DNA of 41,613 bases from Lentisphaerota bacterium. Lineage in GTDB: Bacteria > Verrucomicrobiota > Kiritimatiellia > RFP12 > UBA1067. The position numbers and the translations under genes were made by a program. Numbering within the stretch: the first letter of the stretch is position 1; each line of letters starts with the position of its first letter. The notes beneath the pieces were generated by a model. The model was not told where the DNA came from, ran no database searches, and saw only the letters and a program-made list of their open reading frames with translations. Location of the stretch: assembly GCA_015061665.1 (NCBI GenBank), contig SUWC01000021.1, forward strand, positions 1 to 41,613, given 5' to 3'. Below are positions 20,725-27,413 of this stretch, piece after piece.

Positions 20725-22869
20725 ATGGCTGTGCGCATGAGACAGAGGTTGTGCATCTACGGCGGGGCGCTGGCGCTCTACGCCGCGCTTATCGCCATTG
20801 CATGGATCCTTGGCACCAAGTCGGCCGTGGACAAGACCGAGTCTCAGCTTGATTACGCCGTCAAGGATTTCCACCACACGCTTGCAGGTGCGGTAGACAC
20901 GATGCTTGGACATGTCGCGCGGACTGCGGTAAGGCACATCGGCTATGCGCACCCAATGTCCATGGAGCAGATGGCGGATGGCGCGAAGGAGCTGGACATC
21001 GACGAACTGTGCATTGTCGACCGCGCAGGCAGGGTTATAGCCTCGAACGATCCCCGCAGCATCGACGTCGTTATGGCGGGCGATCCCGTGCTGGAAGAAT
21101 TCATGCAGCTGACCAACGGCGTCGTTGCCACTGTGTCCCAGCCGTTCCGAGCCCACATCCGCAACCCGAAATTCCGCGCAAAATACCTCGGAGCCCCGTT
21201 CCCGGGAGGGGATGGCTTCATCCAGGTCGGGCTCGAGGAGCGCCGCCTTACTCGCATGCTGCCCTCGATCCTCGGGTATATCTTCGACGAATGGCTTCTC
21301 GGCAGGACGGGGTTCTTCCTCTGCGCGGACTGCGAAACGGGACGCCTCATCTCCAATCCGTCTTGCCACCGGAACGCCGCGAAGACAATCGAGGAAACCG
21401 GCTACGACATATCCGAATCGCGGAAATTCGAGTTCGTAGCGGACGGAAGGGCGCGCGGAACCACTTTCTCGGCCCGTCTTTTCGACGAGGAATGCCTTTG
21501 CCGCGCCTTTGTGTTCGCGGGACACCGCTTCGTTGCCGCGCTTCCCATGCGTGAGTATTTCGACACGAGGTCGCTTTTCGTCTATGTCTTTGGCACCGTA
21601 CTCTTCCTAGTCCTCGCGGCATTTGCGCTTTTCATCGACCGCATATTCCGCGACGCAGACAGGCTCAAGGCCTTCTACGAGGACGAGAAGAAGCACCTTG
21701 CAAAGGACATGATGATCGCCTCCAGCATTCAGGAGAGCGCCGTGCCATGCGTCTTCCCCCCGTTCTCCGAGGAGCACAGGATGGACATATATGCGTCGAT
21801 GCACCTTGCCAGGGACGTCGGCGGCGATTTCTACGACTTCTATTTCACCGGCCCGAACAGGTTCTCGTTCCTTGTCGCAGACGTGAGCGGCAAGGGCGTT
21901 CCCGCTGCGCTTTTCATGATGCGCGCCAAGGCGACGATCAAGGGCATCGCCCAGACCGGCCTTCCTCCCGATGAGGTCGCGACTCGGGCGAATGAATCGC
22001 TCAGCAAGGGCAACGAGGCCAACATGTTCGTGACCGCTTGGATCGGCGAGCTGGATCTCTGCACAGGCGTGGTGACGTATGTAAATGCCGGACACAACCC
22101 GCCCCTGGTCATAAGGGAAGGCGAGGAGAATTCCACTCCTCAATTCGTCCGTGATCGCTCCGGCCTGATGTTTGGCGCAATGACCGGCATAAAATACCGT
22201 TCCTATCAGATCAAGCTGAATCCAGGAGATCACCTTTACCTGTATACGGACGGCATTACTGAGCAGCCTGACGCAAAAGGGAGGCTCTTCGGAGAGGAAC
22301 GCCTGGCGTTCTCCGTCAGCACGATGATCAAGGCCGGGGCAAAGGTCATCGACAACGGCAAGTCACCGCTTCTTGGCGCGGTCTTCGACGCGGTCGTCGC
22401 GCATGGCTCTGGGGTGGAGCAGGCCGATGACTGCACGCAGCTCGTCATCAGGTACAACGCAGGTAGACGAATCATGACATTTGCCCCAACGCAGCAGGGC
22501 GTTGCCGCGGCGTCGGACTGGCTGGACGGCGTTCTTCCGCAGCTAGGCGCCGATATCCTCGGTCCCGCTATTCATGTCATTCTCGACGAAATCAGCTCAA
22601 ACATCGTCAGGCATTCGGGCGCGACGAAGTTTGATATCTGCCTGGAGTCGGTGGACGACGCTAAACGACTGCGCATGACGTTTTCAGATGACGGCAAGCC
22701 ATACGACCCGCTCGCCCACACGGATCCCGACACGACGCTGTCCGCGTCCGAACGTCCGATTGGCGGACTTGGAATCCTGATGGTCAAGAAGATGTCCGAT
22801 GCGATAGCCTACCGCTACGCCGGACTGCGCAACATCCTCACTATCGAGAAGCGCATCCCCATGCTGTAG
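20725..22869 (+). CDS. Membrane sensor with SpoIIE-type phosphatase and RsbW-type kinase domains
   Basis: A 714-residue protein with two membrane helices (about 10-32 and 288-312) enclosing a periplasmic sensor of about 250 residues, which resembles Cache-type domains (DELCIVDRAGRVIASNDPRS). The PP2C/SpoIIE phosphatase follows (about 345-590) with metal-binding motifs DVGGDFYDFYF (from residue 365), VADVSGKGVPAALFM and LYTDGITEQPD. A C-terminal HATPase domain of the RsbW/SpoIIAB kind (about 600-714) carries LDEISSNIVRHSGA, the FSDDGKPYDP G1-like motif and GGLGILMVKKM. Both sides of a partner switch are thus in one chain, next to the STAS substrate. The external signal is unknown. Confidence 0.88.
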   Translation: MAVRMRQRLCIYGGALALYAALIAIAWILGTKSAVDKTESQLDYAVKDFHHTLAGAVDTMLGHVARTAVRHIGYAHPMSMEQMADGAKELDIDELCIVDRAGRVIASNDPRSIDVVMAGDPVLEEFMQLTNGVVATVSQPFRAHIRNPKFRAKYLGAPFPGGDGFIQVGLEERRLTRMLPSILGYIFDEWLLGRTGFFLCADCETGRLISNPSCHRNAAKTIEETGYDISESRKFEFVADGRARGTTFSARLFDEECLCRAFVFAGHRFVAALPMREYFDTRSLFVYVFGTVLFLVLAAFALFIDRIFRDADRLKAFYEDEKKHLAKDMMIASSIQESAVPCVFPPFSEEHRMDIYASMHLARDVGGDFYDFYFTGPNRFSFLVADVSGKGVPAALFMMRAKATIKGIAQTGLPPDEVATRANESLSKGNEANMFVTAWIGELDLCTGVVTYVNAGHNPPLVIREGEENSTPQFVRDRSGLMFGAMTGIKYRSYQIKLNPGDHLYLYTDGITEQPDAKGRLFGEERLAFSVSTMIKAGAKVIDNGKSPLLGAVFDAVVAHGSGVEQADDCTQLVIRYNAGRRIMTFAPTQQGVAAASDWLDGVLPQLGADILGPAIHVILDEISSNIVRHSGATKFDICLESVDDAKRLRMTFSDDGKPYDPLAHTDPDTTLSASERPIGGLGILMVKKMSDAIAYRYAGLRNILTIEKRIPML

Positions 22870-22898
22870 CGCAGCCCGAAAGCCACTGGCAAAAAGAG

Positions 22899-22934
22899 AA
22901 CGCCCTGTGCCGAATTTCGGCGCAGGGCGTTTTG
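22899..22934. terminator. Bidirectional rho-independent terminator
   Basis: A 14-bp stem (22899-22912 with 22918-22931, one G-T pair) and a 5-base loop is followed by TTTT on the plus strand and by a T-rich stretch on the minus strand. It lies between the convergent T3SS array and the hydrogenase operon and should stop transcription from both sides. Confidence 0.9.
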
Positions 22935-22954
22935 CTTTGGCCTCGTGCGGCTTG

Positions 22955-24769
22955 TTAGCCGCGGAGGTTCTGGTGGTACACCGTGTGGAGGAGGTGGTGT
23001 GACTTCTCTCCGCCAGGCTGACCAAGGTACTCTTCGTAGAGCTTCTTGATGTCGCAGTTCTCGTGGGAGAGGCGAACGGGCTTGTTCGCGTCTTCCTCGT
23101 AGAGACCCTCCATGCGGCGCTCAAGCGCCTTGGCGCGGTTGTCCTTGATGAGGGGCTGTCCGCCGCCGTTGATGCATCCGCCGGGGCATGCCATGATTTC
23201 GATGGCCTGGAAGCGGTTGCGGTCGGCGCGAACCATGTCCAGCACCTTGCGCGCGTTGCCGAGGCCGGAGCTGACCGCAACGTTGACGCTCACGCCGGGA
23301 GCGACCTCGACCTTGGCTTCCTTGACGCCGTCCAGACCGCGGACCGCGCGGAAGTTGATCTTGTCGCCTTCGGGGTTCTTGCCGGTCAGCATGAACGTGA
23401 CGGAGCGAAGAGCCGCTTCGAGAACGCCGCCTGTGACGCCGAAGATTACGCCTGCGCCTGTGGATTCGCCGAGGGGCGAGTCGTAGTCCTCGTCAGGGAG
23501 CTGCGCGAGGTTAACGCCGGCCTCGTGGAACATCGCGATGAGTTCGCGCGTGGTGACCACGTAGTCGACGTCGCGGACTCCGTTCGGCGCGAATTCGGGG
23601 CGCGCTGCCTCGTACTTCTTCGCCTGGCAGGGCATGACGGAGACGACGATCAGGTCCTTCGGAGCGACTCCGATCTTCTCGGCATAGTAGCTCTTCGCAA
23701 TCGCGCCGAACATCTGCTGGGGCGACTTGCAGGAAGAGGGGATGTCGAGGAGGTCGGGATAGTGGTGCTCGAGGAAGTTGATCCAGCCGGGGCAGCACGA
23801 GGTGAGGATCGGGAGGTGGGCCTCCTTCTGCGCCTCGGTGGCATCCTTGCCGGACTGGACGAGCTCGATGAGCTTCTTGACGCGTCCGACGAGCTCGGTT
23901 CCTTCCTCCATGATCGTGAGGTCGGCGGAGAAGTCGGTGTCGAACACCTTGTCGAAGCCGAGGCGGCGCAGGCCTGCGACCAGCTTGCCAGTAACGGGCT
24001 CGCCGGGCTCGAAGCCGTACTCCTGTCCGACTGCCACGCGGACGGCGGGAGCCGTCTGGACGACAACCGTCTTGGAGGGGTCGTTGATAGCCTTCCAGAC
24101 CTGGCTGACGTAGCAGTTGCCGGTGATGGCGCCCGTCGGGCAGACGTTGGCGCACTGTCCGCAGAACGTGCACGAGGAGTCCGCAAGCGGAATCATCGAG
24201 GCCGTTCCGACCTTCGCGCTGAAGCCGCGTCCGTTGCCGGTGAGCGTGCCGACCGTCTGCACCTTGTTGCAGACCGTCTCGCAGCGGCGGCACATGACGC
24301 ACTTGGAGAGGTCGCGGACGAGCGCGGGCGATTCGTCGACGGGGAAGGAGTTCTTCTCGCCGAGGTACTTGATGCCGCGTACGCCGAATTCGGCGGCGAG
24401 CTTCTGGAGCTCGCAGGCCTGGTTCTTCGTGCAGGTAAGGCACGCAGTCGGGTGGTCGGAGAGGAGAAGCTCGAGGACCGTGCGGCGGGCCTTGAGGGCG
24501 CGCAGCGAGTTGGTCCACACTTCGACGCCGTCGCGCGACAGCGGTGTCGCGCAGGCGGGGACGAGCATCTTCCTGGGTCCGCGGATGCCGGTAGCCTCGA
24601 CGAGGCAGAGACGGCAGCTTGCGGGCTTGTTTGCCGTTCCGCAGCCGACGTCGGGGCAGTAGCAGAGCGTCGGGATGTGGACGTTGATTTTGTTTGCGGC
24701 GTCAAGGATTGTGGCGCCGGCGGGCACTTCGACCTTGGTTCCGTTGATGATTACAGATACGTTTGCCAT
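22955..24769 (-). CDS. hydA: HydA, catalytic [FeFe] hydrogenase subunit
   Basis: A 604-residue group A [FeFe] hydrogenase that reduces protons or oxidises H2 at the H-cluster. It has an N-terminal [2Fe-2S] plant-ferredoxin-like domain (1-80, Cys at CYCPDVGCG and CRLC), a His-ligated [4Fe-4S] domain (to about 120; HPTACLTCTKNQACELQ), and two [4Fe-4S] motifs (CVMCRRCETVC and CTFCGQCANVCPTGA). The H-cluster motifs are all intact: TSCCPGW at 323, MPCQAKKYE at 379 and MACPGGCINGGG at 526. The protein ends with a short SSU-like region. AAGGAG lies 8 bases ahead of the start. With HydB and HydC it forms a trimeric enzyme. The maturases HydE, F and G are not in the window. Confidence 0.95.
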   Translation of the reverse strand: MANVSVIINGTKVEVPAGATILDAANKINVHIPTLCYCPDVGCGTANKPASCRLCLVEATGIRGPRKMLVPACATPLSRDGVEVWTNSLRALKARRTVLELLLSDHPTACLTCTKNQACELQKLAAEFGVRGIKYLGEKNSFPVDESPALVRDLSKCVMCRRCETVCNKVQTVGTLTGNGRGFSAKVGTASMIPLADSSCTFCGQCANVCPTGAITGNCYVSQVWKAINDPSKTVVVQTAPAVRVAVGQEYGFEPGEPVTGKLVAGLRRLGFDKVFDTDFSADLTIMEEGTELVGRVKKLIELVQSGKDATEAQKEAHLPILTSCCPGWINFLEHHYPDLLDIPSSCKSPQQMFGAIAKSYYAEKIGVAPKDLIVVSVMPCQAKKYEAARPEFAPNGVRDVDYVVTTRELIAMFHEAGVNLAQLPDEDYDSPLGESTGAGVIFGVTGGVLEAALRSVTFMLTGKNPEGDKINFRAVRGLDGVKEAKVEVAPGVSVNVAVSSGLGNARKVLDMVRADRNRFQAIEIMACPGGCINGGGQPLIKDNRAKALERRMEGLYEEDANKPVRLSHENCDIKKLYEEYLGQPGGEKSHHLLHTVYHQNLRG

Positions 24770-24785
24770 TGCTGGAGCTCCTTGC

Positions 24786-26720
24786 TTATTCCTTGACTAT
24801 CGCCTTGAACGGGCATGCCGAGATGCACGCGCCGCACTTGATGCACTTCGTCTGGTCGATGACATGCTGCTTGCGGACCTCGCCCGAGATCGCGCTGACG
24901 GGGCAGTTGCGGGCGCACTTGGTGCAGCCCTTGCACGCGTCGGTGATCTTGAGCTTGAACAGCTTCGTGCACGTTCCGGCCGGGCACTTCTTGTCGCGGA
25001 CGTGTGCGATGTACTCGTCGCGGAAGTAGCGCAGGGTGGAGAGAATCGGGTTCGGCGCCGTCTGCCCAAGGCCGCAGAGCGCGGTGTCCTTGATCGTCAG
25101 CGCGAGGTCCTCGAGCTCTTCGAGCATCTCCTCGGTGCCCTTGCCGTCGCAGATCTTCTCGAGCATTTCGAGCATGCGGCGCGTTCCGATGCGGCACGGC
25201 GTGCACTTGCCGCACGACTCGTCCTTCGTGAACCCGAGGTAGAACTTTGCCATCGCGGGCATGCAGTCCTTGTCGGAAAGCACGATCATGCCGCCGGAGC
25301 CCATCATCGAGCCGATCTTGCCGAGGTTCATGTAGTCGATCGGCGTGTCGAGGTTCTCGGCCGTTATGCAGCCGCCCGAAGGACCGCCGGTCTGGACCGC
25401 CTTGAACTGGTGTCCGCCGGAGATTCCGCCGCCGATGTCGTAGATGATCTCGCGCAGAGTCGTTCCCATCGGGACTTCGACGAGGCCGACGTTGTTGATC
25501 TGTCCGGCGAGCGCGAACACCTTCGTTCCGGAGTTGCCGCTGACCGTCTTGACCCAGTTGCCGTTCTCGTCCTTCTCGATGACCCAGTTGCCGATCTTGG
25601 AGTACCATTCGGCTCCCTTGACGAGGATCACGGGGATCGAGGCGTAGGTCTCGACGTTGTTGACGTTCGTGGAGCAGCCCCAGTAGCCGCCGCCGATGTT
25701 GGCTGGGAAGGGCGGCTTGGTCGTGGGCTCGCCGCGCTGGCCTTCCATCGAGTGGATGAGGGCCGTCTCCTCGCCGCAGACGAACGCGCCAGCGCCGAGC
25801 TTGATCTCGATGTCGAACGAGAAGTCCGTCCCGAGGATCTTGTCGCCGAGAAGGCCGACTTCGCGCGCCTGGTCGATCGCCATCTGGAGGCGGCTGACCG
25901 CGAGCGGGTACTCAGCGCGGATGTAGACTAGGCCGTGCTTGGCGCCGATCGCGTATGCGCCGATCGCCATCGCCTCGATCACGCTGGAGGGATCGCCTTC
26001 CATGATGGAGCGGTCCATGAACGCGCCGGGGTCGCCTTCGTCGGCGTTGCAGACGATGTACTTCTCGTCGGCCTTTACGCCCGCCGCGATCTTCCACTTC
26101 AGGCCTGTCGGGAAGCCCGCGCCGCCGCGTCCGCAGATGCCGGAGTTGAGAACCTCCTGGACGACCTGCTCGGGCGTCATCGTGGTGAGCGCCTTGGCGA
26201 GGCCCTGGTAGCCCTTGTTGGCGATGTACTCCTCGATGTCCTCAGCGTCGATGAGGCCGCAGTTGCGCAGCGCGATGCGCTGCTGCTTCGCGTAGAAGGG
26301 CATCTTCGCGTAGTCGTGGATGGCCTCCTTGAGCGTGGGCTCGACGTAGAGAAGGCGCTCGACGGGCTGGTGGGCGACGATGTGCTTCTCGACGATCTCC
26401 TTCGCGTCCTCGGGCTTGACCTGGACGTAGAAGACGTTGTCGGGCATAACCTTGACGATCGGACCCTGCGCGCAGAAGCCGAAGCAGCCGGTCTGGATGA
26501 CTCGGACGTCGTTTTCAAGTCCGGCGGCCCTGATGCCCGCGCGGAGGTTCGCCATCAGCTCCTGCGACGCGGAGGCGTGGCAGCCCGTACCGCCGCAGCA
26601 GAGGATGTCCTTCTTCTGAGAGTCGATCTTGCCTGCGACGAGGCGGAGGGCGAGCTTGCCCTTGGCCTTCTCGTAGGCTGCGTCGAGATCCTGCTTAGTC
26701 AAAATCTTGTTCATTGCCAT
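24786..26720 (-). CDS. hydB: HydB, NADH/FMN-binding hydrogenase subunit
   Basis: A 644-residue NuoF-like flavoprotein. It starts with a thioredoxin-like [2Fe-2S] domain (about 35-115; CGGTGCHASAS and CFGFCAQGP). The NuoF core follows with GRGGAGFPTGLKWK for NADH/FMN binding, VCNADEGDPGAFMDR, and the [4Fe-4S] motif SCGKCTPCRIGTRRM. It ends in a two-cluster ferredoxin domain (CKGCTKCARNCPVSAI and CIKCGACISACPFKAI). That extra C-terminal domain is characteristic of HydB of bifurcating trimeric hydrogenases rather than NuoF of complex I. Start at 26720 or, six bases later, 26714; both have purine-rich sequence upstream. Confidence 0.93.
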   Translation of the reverse strand: MAMNKILTKQDLDAAYEKAKGKLALRLVAGKIDSQKKDILCCGGTGCHASASQELMANLRAGIRAAGLENDVRVIQTGCFGFCAQGPIVKVMPDNVFYVQVKPEDAKEIVEKHIVAHQPVERLLYVEPTLKEAIHDYAKMPFYAKQQRIALRNCGLIDAEDIEEYIANKGYQGLAKALTTMTPEQVVQEVLNSGICGRGGAGFPTGLKWKIAAGVKADEKYIVCNADEGDPGAFMDRSIMEGDPSSVIEAMAIGAYAIGAKHGLVYIRAEYPLAVSRLQMAIDQAREVGLLGDKILGTDFSFDIEIKLGAGAFVCGEETALIHSMEGQRGEPTTKPPFPANIGGGYWGCSTNVNNVETYASIPVILVKGAEWYSKIGNWVIEKDENGNWVKTVSGNSGTKVFALAGQINNVGLVEVPMGTTLREIIYDIGGGISGGHQFKAVQTGGPSGGCITAENLDTPIDYMNLGKIGSMMGSGGMIVLSDKDCMPAMAKFYLGFTKDESCGKCTPCRIGTRRMLEMLEKICDGKGTEEMLEELEDLALTIKDTALCGLGQTAPNPILSTLRYFRDEYIAHVRDKKCPAGTCTKLFKLKITDACKGCTKCARNCPVSAISGEVRKQHVIDQTKCIKCGACISACPFKAIVKE

Positions 26721-26734
26721 TGTCCTTTCCTCTC

Positions 26735-27250
26735 TCAGCCTTTCGCCTTGTATTCGTTGATGATCTGGACGGCCATCGCCGGGGTGACCTTGCCGTAAAC
26801 CTTGTCGTTGACCATCATGACGGGGGCGAGGCCGCACGCGCCGACGCAACGAAGGGCGGAGACCGAGAACAGCCCGTCTGGCGTCGGGTTGGTATCCGCC
26901 TTGACGCCGAGAACGCGCTCGATCTCCCTGAGGACGCCCTCGGAGCCCTTGACGTAGCAGGCCGTACCGAGGCAGACGTTGATGACGTACTTGCCCTTCG
27001 GCTTGGTCGTGAAGTAGTTGTAGAAGCTCACGACGCCGGAAACAGCGCTCTCGGGAAGCCCCATCTTCGAGGCGACGTGCTGCTGCACCTCGCGAGGGAG
27101 ATACCCGAATATGTGCTGGGCACGGTGGAGAATCTGGATGAGCTTGCCGCGACGACGTTCGTCGGCCAGGTTCAGGCCAAGCGAATCAATGAATTCGTCG
27201 AGTTGGGCGAATTTTTCGGCTGCTGCCGCCGAGAGAGCTTGATTGCACAT
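26735..27250 (-). CDS. hydC: HydC, NuoE-like [2Fe-2S] hydrogenase subunit
   Basis: A 171-residue thioredoxin-fold protein of the NuoE/HydC family. The helical N-terminal part (1-75) includes ILHRAQHIFGYLPREVQQHV, and the [2Fe-2S] ligands lie in CLGTACYVKGS and CVGACGLAPVM (Cys-x4-Cys and Cys-x3-Cys). It passes electrons between the flavin subunit and the rest of the complex. ATG 27250 has AAGGGA 6 bases upstream; an upstream TTG at 27277 is less likely. It is the first gene of hydC-hydB-hydA, 14 bp ahead of hydB. Confidence 0.93.
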   Translation of the reverse strand: MCNQALSAAAAEKFAQLDEFIDSLGLNLADERRRGKLIQILHRAQHIFGYLPREVQQHVASKMGLPESAVSGVVSFYNYFTTKPKGKYVINVCLGTACYVKGSEGVLREIERVLGVKADTNPTPDGLFSVSALRCVGACGLAPVMMVNDKVYGKVTPAMAVQIINEYKAKG

Positions 27251-27286
27251 GTTGTTTCCCTTATTGAGTATTTGCAAATCGATATA

Positions 27287-27316
27287 ATTATCTCATATTT
27301 GGGGGCTGTTAGGCAA
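27287..27316 (-). promoter_or_regulatory. Candidate promoter of hydCBA
   Basis: On the minus strand TTGCCT (27316-27311) and GATAAT (27292-27287) are separated by 18 bases, about 37 bases ahead of the hydC start. They match the sigma-70-type consensus well. Confidence 0.55.
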
Positions 27317-27363
27317 GGTTAACTTGATAAAAATTTGCGGCAAGCTAGATATCGGGCTTCGTC

Positions 27364-27392
27364 TTGTTCTTTTGCGCGGGTTATAGTATAAT
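27364..27392 (+). promoter_or_regulatory. Candidate promoter of the Ig-like surface protein gene
   Basis: TTGTTC (27364-27369), a 17-base spacer and a perfect TATAAT (27387-27392) lie just ahead of AAGGAGG and the ATG at 27414. The expected leader is about 15 bases. This promoter is divergent from that of hydCBA. Confidence 0.7.
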
Positions 27393-27413
27393 AGGGGAAA
27401 AAGGAGGAAATCT

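Noticed and set aside
23063-24796. 577-codon plus-strand frame opposite hydA
   Set aside because: It is Asp/Ala/Val-rich antisense sequence. HydA on the minus strand has all cluster motifs.
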